Below, piece after piece: positions 18,554 to 26,828 of a stretch of 64,000 nucleotides of DNA. How positions within the stretch are numbered: the stretch's first letter is position 1; the number at the start of each line of letters is the position of its first letter. The stretch spans positions 1 through 64,000 of the forward strand of contig JALSRK010000024.1 of the NCBI GenBank assembly GCA_026984795.1, given 5' to 3'. Under the pieces are notes generated by a model, which was given only the letters and a program-made list of their open reading frames with translations, was not told where the DNA came from and did not search any database. Origin of the DNA: Solibacteraceae bacterium. Lineage in GTDB: Bacteria; Acidobacteriota; Terriglobia; Bryobacterales; Bryobacteraceae. Made by a program: the position numbers and the translations under genes.

Positions 18554-19867
18554 TCACGCGCCCTTCGCGGCTCTCTTCCTGGCGAATGCCAGGACGTCCC
18601 GCAGCCGCTTGCCGACGATCCGGTCCTCGCCCGGCTGTAGGGTGAAGGAAACGATCTGGAGCCGTTCCCGCCGGCGCGCGGACTTGCCGCCGGCGGCTTT
18701 CGAGGTCTTCTCCGCCTCTTCCCGCACCGCCGGCACGAGGCTGGGGTTGTCCGAGCTCAAGACCTCGATGCGCGGCTCGCCCTCGCGCAACTGTCTGACG
18801 CAGTCGGCCACGGTGAGGCCGAAGGTCTCTTCGTCCCAGTGCACGGTTAGGGTCGGGTAGCGGTTCGCGCCTTTAGGAATCTCGATCTCGGTCGTGACGC
18901 CGTCTACCGTCTCCACCATCCGGGCGATCCTGGCGACGCGGTTCCGCCATTCCTTGTAGAGCGCGTCGTAATCGGTCTTCAGCCAGACCTCGACCGCCGC
19001 CAGAAGGCCCATGATCTCTTCCTTGCCGACCTTCATGGCGCGGCACACGGCCCCCTCCCATGGGTTGCAGTTCGCCAGCGCCGCCTCGATGAGGTCCTTG
19101 CGTCCGAGCAGGAGTCCGGAGCACTGCGGGCCGCACAGTCCCTTGCCCCCGCTGAAGGTGTACAGGTCCACCCCCATCTTCGCGTAGCGGGACAGGTTCT
19201 CGATCGGTGGGATGCCGGCGGCATCGTCGAGAAGCAGCGGCACGCCCGCCTTCTTGGCGATGTCCAGGGCCTTCTCGAGCCTCTCGCCCAGCGCCGTGGT
19301 GTAGATCATCGCCGTCTTCGGGCCGATCGCGTTCCGGAGCTCCTCGTGCGTGTGGACGACCACGAGCCGCCCGCCGGCCAGCCGAATGGCGCTGTCGAAA
19401 GCGATCCGGCCGCCGAACATGATCACCTCGTCGGGCAGACCGGTGGTGTCGGGAAGCTGCCAGATCTTTTTCGGGTCGGTTCCCGCGATGCAGGCTGCCG
19501 TGGCCGCCGCCATCGCCCCGGCGGCGCCGGAAGTCACCAGGCCGGACTCGGCGCCGGTGAGCTCGGCCAGGCGTCTGCCGACGGCTCGCTGCAACTCAAT
19601 AATGTCCACGAAATGCATGGCCGCCTTCTGCTTGGCTTCACGCACCTCAGGAAGCTCGAGGGAGCCGCTGAGGTAGGTCCACGTACCGCGGGCGTTGATC
19701 AGAGGCCGGACGCCGATGCGCCGGTAGATGTCGGCGGAATCGGCTTTGGCGACGGCAGCCCGGGCCTTTGCCGTGAGCGCATCCAGCGCGCAGGCGGCAA
19801 ACAGCGGGATCGCCGTGACGGTACGGAAAAAGGCGCGGCGGCTGGCGAGGAAGCCGGATGGTTTCAT
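18554..19867 (-). CDS. Tat-exported SelA-like PLP-dependent protein
   Basis: The 437-residue product belongs to the SelA/DgaE-like branch of fold-type I PLP enzymes. The Schiff-base lysine is Lys242 in SGGKGLCGP, and the aspartates that hold the cofactor ring are in LLLDDAAG (214-215). The segment RPLINARGTWTYLSGS is the family's N-terminal signature. It is not selenocysteine synthase proper: an N-terminal Tat signal (SRRAFFRTV, residues 9-17, then a hydrophobic stretch) sends it out of the cytoplasm. ATG 19867 is preceded by a GGGGGG stretch five bases upstream that serves as ribosome-binding site; an extension upstream has none. A lyase or aldolase on an amino-sugar or amino-acid substrate is the best guess. 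Confidence 0.7.
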   Translation of the reverse strand: MKPSGFLASRRAFFRTVTAIPLFAACALDALTAKARAAVAKADSADIYRRIGVRPLINARGTWTYLSGSLELPEVREAKQKAAMHFVDIIELQRAVGRRLAELTGAESGLVTSGAAGAMAAATAACIAGTDPKKIWQLPDTTGLPDEVIMFGGRIAFDSAIRLAGGRLVVVHTHEELRNAIGPKTAMIYTTALGERLEKALDIAKKAGVPLLLDDAAGIPPIENLSRYAKMGVDLYTFSGGKGLCGPQCSGLLLGRKDLIEAALANCNPWEGAVCRAMKVGKEEIMGLLAAVEVWLKTDYDALYKEWRNRVARIARMVETVDGVTTEIEIPKGANRYPTLTVHWDEETFGLTVADCVRQLREGEPRIEVLSSDNPSLVPAVREEAEKTSKAAGGKSARRRERLQIVSFTLQPGEDRIVGKRLRDVLAFARKRAAKGA

Positions 19868-20086
19868 CACATCCCCCCAAAATCGTGGTCTTGCGGAACC
19901 GGGCCGGCGCCGGCTGCGGCGGCCAGGCTCCACGTCAGGGAGTATACACCGGAAAAGGCCGCCGGGGGCCGTGGATCCGTGCGGCCGGCTCCTCTCTGAA
20001 CCCGTGCTGGGCATACGAGCCGGCCAGCCGGCCAAGCCATGGAGACTGGGAACGAGCCGAAAGGCGGACGGGGCGCCCCCGTACTC

Positions 20087-20998
20087 TTACTCGGGCTGGG
20101 AACCGTCGATGATGCGGCCGCTCAGCACGCCGAGCAGAAGCCCGATGTCCAAGCGGGCGAGCGCCCGGAAAACGAATCCGAGCTTGATCCGCAGCCACGC
20201 CGCCCACCCGTAGTGCTTGGCGGTGTATGCCGAGATGCCGTTCGCATAATCTACAACCGCCTCGCCGGCCAGGGGCCGGTTTGCCGCGGGGAGCCGGATA
20301 TGGGCCTTCACGGGGCGAAGCAGCAACAATTTCTTAGAGGCTTTGTAGGCTTGGGTGAAGAAGTCGAGTTCCGAGCCGAAGTCTCCGTAGCGCTCATCGA
20401 AGTAATTCATGCCCCGCACCGCTTGAGTGCGCACCAGGAAAGCACGGGGATCGAGGCACTCGAGTTCCTGCTCATCGGACGGTGGCTCGGCCCGCGGCAA
20501 CTGTTCGTACCAGGGCTTGCGTTCCGCCCACGCCCGGATGAGCGCCGGCGGTCCCGGCAGTGCTCCGCCGCGGGAGAGTGGCGCACCGTCGCCGCCCACA
20601 AGCAGTGGCGCCACGGCGGCGATCGCGTGGTCGTCGCCCATCCGCCCGCTCAGCCGGACGATGCCGTCTGCCTCGATCTCGACTCCCGGCTGGAGCAGAA
20701 GCAGAAACTCTCCCTTGGCCGTGCGGACGCCGATGTTCCGGGCTTTGGTGAGACCGAAGTTCCGCGGCAGGCGCAGGACGGTGACCGTGGGGAACTCATC
20801 GTCAACCGTGGCCGAGCCGTCGCGGGAACCGCAATCGACCACCAGAACTTCGAACGAGTCGCGATCCTCGGCCGCTTCAAGGGCTACGATCGACGCTTTC
20901 AGGGCTTCCAGGCAGTTATGGGAGACCAGCAGGACAGTGGTTTTCGGCGAGGGGGCGAGCGATTCAGGCGCAGACGATTCAGTTTCCTCAGGCTCCAT
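20087..20998 (-). CDS. family 2 glycosyltransferase
   Basis: The 303-residue protein has the GT-A start TTVLLVSHNCLEALKASI and the first nucleotide-sugar aspartate region VLVVDCGSRDGSA. RLPRNFGLTKARNIGV then matches the rhamnosyltransferase-like GT2 subfamily. The usual DxD neighbourhood reads LLQPGVEIEADG, so the canonical acidic pair is not evident. The C-terminus (YGWAAWLRIKLGFVFRALARL, split by charged residues) is likely membrane-associated. It follows the peptidase gene by 93 bases on the same strand; no functional link is visible. It could add sugar to cell-envelope glycan or lipid. Confidence 0.75.
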   Translation of the reverse strand: MEPEETESSAPESLAPSPKTTVLLVSHNCLEALKASIVALEAAEDRDSFEVLVVDCGSRDGSATVDDEFPTVTVLRLPRNFGLTKARNIGVRTAKGEFLLLLQPGVEIEADGIVRLSGRMGDDHAIAAVAPLLVGGDGAPLSRGGALPGPPALIRAWAERKPWYEQLPRAEPPSDEQELECLDPRAFLVRTQAVRGMNYFDERYGDFGSELDFFTQAYKASKKLLLLRPVKAHIRLPAANRPLAGEAVVDYANGISAYTAKHYGWAAWLRIKLGFVFRALARLDIGLLLGVLSGRIIDGSQPE

Positions 20999-21091
20999 CG
21001 CTCTCGTAGGATAGCGCAGCGAGCCGCCGGCGGGCGAGGGCGCGAAGGGCCGGACGGCCCGAGCAGGCTAATCGGCGCCCCGGGGTCGGCC

Positions 21092-23536
21092 TCAGTCGGG
21101 GGCGGTGAGGATGCTGCGCCCCGGGTTGAAAACGATCCGCAGCGGGCGCTGGGGGAGAGTGAGGTGGAGCGCCACCGGCTCGTCCCCGGTGCGGAGCCAG
21201 CGCCGGCGCACCTTGCCGCCCGGCAGATGCAGGTCAACAGGTACGGTGACGCTGAAATAATCCGGCACCTCGGACTGGGCGACGGTGATCGACACCCGGA
21301 CGCGCGGCGGCCGGCCGCGGACGCGCTGGGAGAACCGCAAGCGCGGGATGCCGACGTCATAGACCCACTGGTCGAAGAAGTCCTCGAGGGAAGCGTCGGG
21401 CTGATCTTTCGGAACGTACTCTGAGGCGTGCCGGCGGAACTCCTCGGTGGTCAGGAACGAGTAGCGATACTTCCGGCACAGGTCGCCGAGCATCTGCAGG
21501 AACCGTTCGTCTCCCATCCGGCGCCGGAGCATGTGGATGATCCACGAGCCCTTCTCGTAGAGGATGATCCGATAGGCGCGGGCGCGGGACGAGTTCAGGC
21601 GCGGACCCCAGATGATGGGGCCGGCGGAGTCCAGGGTGCGGCCTTCCTCGTCGCGGGCGACCAGGTCCTTGCGATAGAGTTCGAGCACCGCGCCCAAGGC
21701 TTCCGGTCCCCGTTTCTTTTCCAGCAGCATCAGGGCCGAGTAGTTCGCCAGGGCCTCCATGAGCCACATATTCCGGTAGGTGTTGGTGGCGATCAGGTTG
21801 CCCCACCACTGATGGGCGGTCTCATGGGCGTGGAGGATCTCGGAGTAGAACAGCTCGTTGTAAGGGCTGCGGGCGCCTTCGGGGCGCTCGTCCGGATCGA
21901 GGTAGGAGATCGTCGAGACATAGAGCAAGCCGGGGAAGCCCTGGCCGAAGCTGCCGGGGATCGGGGAGACCATGAGGGTGGACACCGGCGGCCGTCCGAA
22001 GTGCCGGCGGAAGAAGGAAAAAGCTTCCGCCACCTCGTTGGCAAGGGGCTCCAGCCGGGCGGTGGGATCGACCTTGGGGACTTCGCTCGGCACCGCGACC
22101 AGTTCCGGGATCCGCATTCCCTTGCCCGGACTGGAAAGCGACCGCCGGGGCATGAGGACCAGCTTCTGCTTCGGCGCCAGAGCGTCTTCGACTCGGCGAT
22201 TGGCGTAGACCTCGACGGTAAAGTCCTCGCTCTCGGCCCGGACGTGTTCGTACCGGCCGACATTGAATCCCAACAAACGGACCGGCTGAGCCGTCTGGCG
22301 CCGCGTAATCCGGACGCCGTCCTCGACGCGGTCTTCGAGGATTTCGCCCGGAAAGACCAGATCGAGGGTTTCCGGATAGCGGAACGTAACGTCGAAGTAG
22401 GAGAAATCGTAGCGCAAATAGGGATACCACGAACCGCGCGCGCCCACGTAGTAGACACCGTCGCCTGCCTGGGCGACCACCCGGCCCTCATGGTGGAAAC
22501 GGATCCGGTGCTCGCCCGGAGCCAGGGGCCGGGGAGTTACGACCAGGAACAAACCCGTGCCGCCGCCGAAGAGGTTGGCCCGGAGCGATTCGCGCTGCCA
22601 GACCTCGCAAGGCAGATCATCGACGGTGACCGCGGTCACTTTCTCCCGGGGTGAAATGTCGAAGAAAAAGACGCGCCGCGGGCGGTCGTCCACTTGCAGC
22701 ACCGCCTCAGTGACGGCGGTGAGGTTCAGGTCGTCGTCGAGAGCGGCCTGAATGCGAAAATCGGTGAGGTGGAAGCCGTGGTCCAGGGGCGCCTGCCTTC
22801 GCTTCCGGAAAGAGCGCGCAGGGAAGCTCGTCCAGACATCGAAGAAGGCCCGCTCGGCGCGGAAGCGGACCTGGCCGGCTTGGATCTGCTCGTCTGAGGT
22901 TGGATCGTAAACGAGGTCGAAACTTCCGTGGCGCGCGCTTTGCAACGCGGCGTAGAAGAACCGCCGCTCTTCCGGGCTCTCCGAGAGGATGTCATAGACG
23001 AGGCGGGTGGCGAAGCTGCGGGTGAAGTTGTTCACCACCATGCCCCACTCATGGGCGAGCAGCACACCGCGCTCGGCGTCTTTGCGGACCCGGGGCTGTT
23101 TGTGGACGGCCGCCAGGAGCTCTTCGGCCGTCCGGTCGCTGAAGATCATCACCGCCGAGCGGAAATGCTCATTGAGGTTCGGCGAGTCGGTGAAGAGAGC
23201 CAGGGAGAGGCGTTCGGCCCGGGTGGGCGGCATCAATAAGACCTCGCCGTCGCCGCCCTCGACCTGGCCCGAGAAAACGGCTGAGTAACGCCGGCCGCCG
23301 ACCGGCTTGCCGAAAATCAGCAGACCTTCGGTGAAATACAGATGAATGTCTTCTTTGTAGAGCGCCAAATCACGGACGCGGTAACATTCCTCGGCGTCCA
23401 GGCCGGCGGTCCGCAGTTCCAAAGCGAGGTCGGAAGCTTCCCCTCCGGCCGCCGCCGCCGGCAACAGAATTGCGGCCAGCGCTAGAAGAGCGCCCCTCAC
23501 ACCTTCAGGATAGCGCGGCTGGGCAGGCCCCTCCAT
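21092..23536 (-). CDS. exported M1-family zinc metallopeptidase
   Basis: The protein of about 814 residues is a gluzincin: HETAHQWWG with zinc ligands His571 and His575, catalytic Glu572, and the third ligand Glu594 in MEALANYS, 18 residues on, as in M1 aminopeptidases. The exopeptidase GAMEN motif is not obvious; the equivalent region reads VSPIPGSFGQGFPGL, so cleavage specificity may differ from classical aminopeptidases. Residues up to about 200 form an extra N-terminal domain. A signal peptide (ALLALAAILLPAAAA) begins at the GTG at 23500; ATG 23536 adds 12 residues before it, so either start works. The PHP-domain gene is divergent, with about 115 bases between the two. Confidence 0.8.
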   Translation of the reverse strand: MEGPAQPRYPEGVRGALLALAAILLPAAAAGGEASDLALELRTAGLDAEECYRVRDLALYKEDIHLYFTEGLLIFGKPVGGRRYSAVFSGQVEGGDGEVLLMPPTRAERLSLALFTDSPNLNEHFRSAVMIFSDRTAEELLAAVHKQPRVRKDAERGVLLAHEWGMVVNNFTRSFATRLVYDILSESPEERRFFYAALQSARHGSFDLVYDPTSDEQIQAGQVRFRAERAFFDVWTSFPARSFRKRRQAPLDHGFHLTDFRIQAALDDDLNLTAVTEAVLQVDDRPRRVFFFDISPREKVTAVTVDDLPCEVWQRESLRANLFGGGTGLFLVVTPRPLAPGEHRIRFHHEGRVVAQAGDGVYYVGARGSWYPYLRYDFSYFDVTFRYPETLDLVFPGEILEDRVEDGVRITRRQTAQPVRLLGFNVGRYEHVRAESEDFTVEVYANRRVEDALAPKQKLVLMPRRSLSSPGKGMRIPELVAVPSEVPKVDPTARLEPLANEVAEAFSFFRRHFGRPPVSTLMVSPIPGSFGQGFPGLLYVSTISYLDPDERPEGARSPYNELFYSEILHAHETAHQWWGNLIATNTYRNMWLMEALANYSALMLLEKKRGPEALGAVLELYRKDLVARDEEGRTLDSAGPIIWGPRLNSSRARAYRIILYEKGSWIIHMLRRRMGDERFLQMLGDLCRKYRYSFLTTEEFRRHASEYVPKDQPDASLEDFFDQWVYDVGIPRLRFSQRVRGRPPRVRVSITVAQSEVPDYFSVTVPVDLHLPGGKVRRRWLRTGDEPVALHLTLPQRPLRIVFNPGRSILTAPD

Positions 23537-23651
23537 GGTCCCGGAGAGCGGTTTCCACCCCCGTGCCGGCCGGGCTGCAGCCAAGACCGGCGCGCCTCGT
23601 CTTTGGGAAGACGACGACTCGCTGCTCGAAGCCGGTGGTACGCTGGTGGCC

Positions 23652-24659
23652 ATGTGGGATCGAAAGACTTGCCTGGTGCGGGCGTCCTTGCCGGCGGCGA
23701 TTCTGGTGGCATGGGCGCTGGCCACGGCCGCAAAGGGTCCGGTGGAAGAGGGATACCGCTGGTACAAGGGTAACCTTCACACCCACACGACGCACAGTGA
23801 CGGTGACAGCTCGCCGGACGCCGTCGCCCGGTGGTACAAAGAGCACGGCTATCAGTTCTTGTTCCTCAGCGACCACAATTACTTCACCGACCCCGGGGGG
23901 CTGAACCAGGTCTTCGGCGCCAAAGAGCGGTTCCTGCTCATCGGCGCCGAGGAGGTGACGGCGCATTCCCAGAAGAAGCCGGTCCATGTAAACGCCTACG
24001 GGATCTCGCAGTTGGTGCCGCCCCAGTTCGGGCCATCGGTCAGGGAGACGATCCAGCGGAACGTGGACGCGGTGCGGGCGGCGGGCGGCATCCCCTCGCT
24101 CAACCACCCGAACTTCGGCTGGGCGGTCACGCCGGAGGACGTGGCGGCGGTTCGCAACCTGCGGCTGATCGAGGTCTACAACGGCCATCCCACGGTGCAC
24201 AACGAAGGGGGCGGCGGCAAGCCCAGCGCGGAGAGCATTTGGGACGCCGCGCTGACGGCTGGCCGCGAGCTCTTCGCCGTGGCCGTTGACGACGCCCATT
24301 ACTTCAAGAGATTCGGCCCGGGCTACTCGAACCCCGGCCGCGGGTGGGTGGTGGTGAAAGCGCGCGAGTTGACCGCCCGCGCGATCCTCGAAGGGCTGAA
24401 GAGGGGCGAGTTCTACGCCTCGACCGGGGTGGAACTGGCGGCCGTGGAGCGGACGGAGAACCGCCTGCGGGTGAAGATCCAGCGCGACAGGAACTTCGCC
24501 TACACCACGCGGTACTTCGGGGCCGGCGGGAAGCTGCTGGCCGAGAGCTACGAGCTGGAATCCGGGTACACACTGAAGCCCGGCGACCGTTATGTTCGCG
24601 CGACGATCACCGATTCGATGGGCCGGCGGGCCTGGACCCAACCGGTTTTCCGGCGCTAG
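23652..24659 (+). CDS. exported PHP-domain metal-dependent hydrolase
   Basis: The 335-residue protein has a signal peptide (residues 1-27) followed by the PHP motif I NLHTHTTHSDG (His43, His45), motif II SDHNYF (Asp74, His75), a glutamate in GAEEVT and a later NHPNFGW, which together bind metals in PHP phosphoesterases. The fold is a distorted TIM barrel. Export places it in the periplasm, so a phosphoester or related substrate outside the cytoplasm is likely, rather than the histidinol-phosphate or DNA-polymerase roles of cytosolic PHP proteins. ATG 23652 is chosen because the signal peptide follows. Confidence 0.75.
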   Translation: MWDRKTCLVRASLPAAILVAWALATAAKGPVEEGYRWYKGNLHTHTTHSDGDSSPDAVARWYKEHGYQFLFLSDHNYFTDPGGLNQVFGAKERFLLIGAEEVTAHSQKKPVHVNAYGISQLVPPQFGPSVRETIQRNVDAVRAAGGIPSLNHPNFGWAVTPEDVAAVRNLRLIEVYNGHPTVHNEGGGGKPSAESIWDAALTAGRELFAVAVDDAHYFKRFGPGYSNPGRGWVVVKARELTARAILEGLKRGEFYASTGVELAAVERTENRLRVKIQRDRNFAYTTRYFGAGGKLLAESYELESGYTLKPGDRYVRATITDSMGRRAWTQPVFRR

Positions 24660-24727
24660 CCGCCGGGGAGTGGTCGGCAAACGGCGGGTCCGATCGAGCG
24701 TCCTGATCGAGGGCGGCACAAGCAACC

Positions 24728-25327
24728 ATGTTCTCGCTCGCTGTGATTCGAGAAGCGATGCGGCGCCATGAAGCGCGGCTCCTGGCCGATAAGCCGAAGC
24801 CGGGTAACTCGGCGGCGGTGGCCCTGGTGCTCGCCGGACCGCCGGATGCCCTGCATTTGTGTTTCATCCGGCGCGCCCAGCGAGAAGGCGACCACTGGTC
24901 CGGCCAAATGGCGTTTCCAGGCGGACGCGCGGAACCCGGCGACGCGACTCCCCGGGACGTGGCGGAACGGGAAACCCGGGAAGAGGTGGGCCTCGACCTC
25001 CGCGAAGCGGAGTTCCTCGGGGCGCTGTCGGAGATCTGGATCCGCCACAGCGGGCGCGTGACGCGGGACGTGCTCTCGCCGTTCGTCTATTACGCCGGCG
25101 GGGAGCTGCCGGAGTTCCGGCTGAGCGAAGAGGTCGCTGAGGCTTATTGGGTGCCGCTCGAGCACCTGTGGGATCCGCGCAATTGGACGACGATCGGTTA
25201 CGAGCGCCTGGGCCGGCCCGTGGAGCTGCCGGGCATCCGGTACGGGCAGGGGATCATCTGGGGCCTTACGTATATGATGCTGCGCGCGCTGGGCGAGATC
25301 CTCGAGGCGCCGCTGCCCGGCGAGTAA
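24728..25327 (+). CDS. NUDIX hydrolase, CoA-pyrophosphatase type
   Basis: The 199-residue protein has the CoA-NUDIX features: an N-terminal basic segment, SGQMAFPGGRAEPGD at about 58-72, and the NUDIX core RETREEVGL at 81-89. The early acidic position is Asp rather than Glu, as is common in this subgroup. The later FVYYAGGELPEFRLSEEVAE also fits the NudL/PCD1 type. It would cleave coenzyme A or its derivatives to phosphopantetheine and 3',5'-ADP. No signal peptide. It converges closely (10 bases) on the anti-sigma gene. Confidence 0.75.
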   Translation: MFSLAVIREAMRRHEARLLADKPKPGNSAAVALVLAGPPDALHLCFIRRAQREGDHWSGQMAFPGGRAEPGDATPRDVAERETREEVGLDLREAEFLGALSEIWIRHSGRVTRDVLSPFVYYAGGELPEFRLSEEVAEAYWVPLEHLWDPRNWTTIGYERLGRPVELPGIRYGQGIIWGLTYMMLRALGEILEAPLPGE

Positions 25328-25337
25328 TGCCGGGAGG

Positions 25338-26168
25338 TCAATTCCGGCGGTCCGGCTGCAGGTCGTCGATGAAACGGCGCCCGCTGGCCGAGCCGTGGCA
25401 GATGGCGCAGGATTCGGCTCCCCCGGCGCCAAGCTCGGAAACCAGCGAGTAATGCAGTCCCTTGTCGGTCCACGAGATCACGCGCAAGCCGTTCTCGTCA
25501 ATGAAGTGGAAGATCAGGCGGCCGGAACGGTAAAGCTCGCCGCCGGAAGGAGCGGCCTCCGGGTTCGAACTCATCAGCAACGAGATGGGTTGGCCGTCCA
25601 TCTCGTAGGCCAGGTAGGCAGCGACTCCGCCGCCGTACGCCAGGCGCCGGGCGCCGACGAGCCGGTAGGGCTTGTGCTGGCCGGGTCCGACAGGGTAGTC
25701 CGGCAGATCCACGTGAAACGGAAGGTAAGACCGCAGCCAGCCGGAAACGACTTCGGGATCCCTTGAGGTGACCTCCAAAGGCAGCCGGCCGGCTTCGTAA
25801 TCCAAGTGGTACTGCGCCGCCACCGCGGCGAAGCTCCGGATGGTGGACCGCTGGATCCGCCAGAGAAGCAGCCCGCCTGCAGCCGCCAGGACGAGGGCGG
25901 CTGCGGCTGCCCGGAACCAGGCGAGCCGGCGCCGGCGGAGGCCGTGGCGCTCGATCAGCGCTGCCGCCTTGCGCAGCGAGCCGGCGGGGATCTCGTAGAG
26001 CGGCCGGGCCCCCCGCACGGTATCCACCACCGTGCGCGTGTTGTGGTACTCAATCCGGCAGCGCTCGCACTCCATCAGGTGGTTCTCGAACTCCAGAATC
26101 TCCTCCGGCGAGAGCTCGCCGTCGATGTAGAGGTGGATCATCAAGCGGGCCTGGTCGCAACCGATCAC
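25338..26168 (-). CDS. zinc-finger anti-sigma factor with periplasmic CxxCH motif
   Basis: The 276-residue membrane protein should hold the adjacent ECF sigma factor inactive. The cytosolic anti-sigma zinc finger uses Cys4, His30, Cys34 and Cys37 (HLMECERC). A transmembrane helix lies at about 85-103. The extracytoplasmic part (104-276) is unlike common anti-sigma sensors and ends with Cys254-x2-Cys257-His258, a classical c-type haem attachment motif, in SCAICHGSASG. If haem is attached, the protein could sense redox or ligand state; this is inference. Its GTG start overlaps the sigma stop codon by four bases (GTGA), so the pair is translationally coupled. Confidence 0.8.
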   Translation of the reverse strand: MIGCDQARLMIHLYIDGELSPEEILEFENHLMECERCRIEYHNTRTVVDTVRGARPLYEIPAGSLRKAAALIERHGLRRRRLAWFRAAAAALVLAAAGGLLLWRIQRSTIRSFAAVAAQYHLDYEAGRLPLEVTSRDPEVVSGWLRSYLPFHVDLPDYPVGPGQHKPYRLVGARRLAYGGGVAAYLAYEMDGQPISLLMSSNPEAAPSGGELYRSGRLIFHFIDENGLRVISWTDKGLHYSLVSELGAGGAESCAICHGSASGRRFIDDLQPDRRN

Positions 26169-26692
26169 CGTTTCACCTCCTTACCTGCCGGGGCGAAACG
26201 GGTTAGCGCCTGGCGAAGCAGCGTTCGGGCGCGGGCCAGACGGCTCATTACCGTTCCGACCGGGCATTGCAGCACGCGGGCGATCTCAGCGTAGGAAAGG
26301 CCCTCGATCTCCCGCAGAACGACGACCTCGCGGTAGACCACAGGGAGTGAGTCGATGGCGCAAGCAATCTCCGAGCGGAGCAGTTTGCGCGCCAAGAGAG
26401 TTTCAGGCGTTTCCTGGCGGTCTCGAAGTCCGGGAATCGCTTCGATCGTATCCGCCGCTACCTCGCGGTTTCGGCGTCGAAGCTCGTTCTGCCAGATGTG
26501 GCGCATGATGGTGAAGGCCCAGGGGCGAACCTCCGCCACCGTCGGCGACCGAGGCCGGCGGACGGCGCCGAGGGCCCGTTTGATCGTCTCCTGGACGAGG
26601 TCGTCGGCGCGGGCCGGATCCCGGCAGAGAGTGCGGGCGTAACGGTACAGAGAACCGTGGCACGCCAGCAGCGATTGTCCGAATGGGCTCAG
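26165..26692 (-). CDS. ECF-type RNA polymerase sigma factor
   Basis: The frame encodes a full-length ECF sigma factor of about 175 residues: region 2 (LYRYARTLCRDPARADDLVQ, then VRPWAFTIMRHIW) and region 4 (LPVVYREVVVLREIEGLSYA, then GTVMSRLARAR). No ATG, GTG or TTG lies between the in-frame stop near 26714 and the GTG at 26539, and that GTG would delete most of region 2. Translation therefore probably starts at CTG 26692, preceded by GGAGGGG, or at ATG 26708 with a one-base frame change in the run of five C at 26694-26698 (plus strand). Removing one base there gives the natural-looking start MEGWGLSPFGQSLL. The anti-sigma gene is coupled downstream. Confidence 0.8.
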   Translation of the reverse strand: MSPFGQSLLACHGSLYRYARTLCRDPARADDLVQETIKRALGAVRRPRSPTVAEVRPWAFTIMRHIWQNELRRRNREVAADTIEAIPGLRDRQETPETLLARKLLRSEIACAIDSLPVVYREVVVLREIEGLSYAEIARVLQCPVGTVMSRLARARTLLRQALTRFAPAGKEVKR

Positions 26693-26725
26693 TCCCCCAC
26701 CCCTCCATTCGTATCAACAACAGCG

Positions 26726-26744
26726 TCCGGGAAATATTCCCGGA
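26726..26744. promoter_or_regulatory. palindrome in the divergent sigma/cytochrome promoter region
   Basis: TCCGGGAA-ATA-TTCCCGGA is a perfect 8-bp inverted repeat in the gap between the sigma gene (start about 26692) and the cytochrome (start 26829). Each strand also carries GGAAT, similar to an ECF -35 element, followed by a TTGT-containing -10-like site (minus strand 26720-26711, plus strand 26765-26770). The spacings differ (about 20 and 23 bases), so a shared ECF promoter is only suggestive. It could equally be an operator for a dimeric regulator. Confidence 0.4.
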
Positions 26745-26828
26745 ATAAAGCCCCGGCTGCGGTGTTGTCTACATGAGCGGCGCACGGGGTCCACCCGCAG
26801 GCGCCGCCACACCGAGGAGGATTATTAG

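Noticed and set aside
18554-19867. selenocysteine synthase (selA)
   Set aside because: The protein has a Tat signal and belongs to the SelA-like group; no tRNA-Sec, selB or selD is in the window.
26403-26720. separate minus-strand gene in the frame beginning MLIRMEGWG
   Set aside because: Only its first codons make sense, as the displaced start of the sigma factor; the rest is out of frame with region 2.
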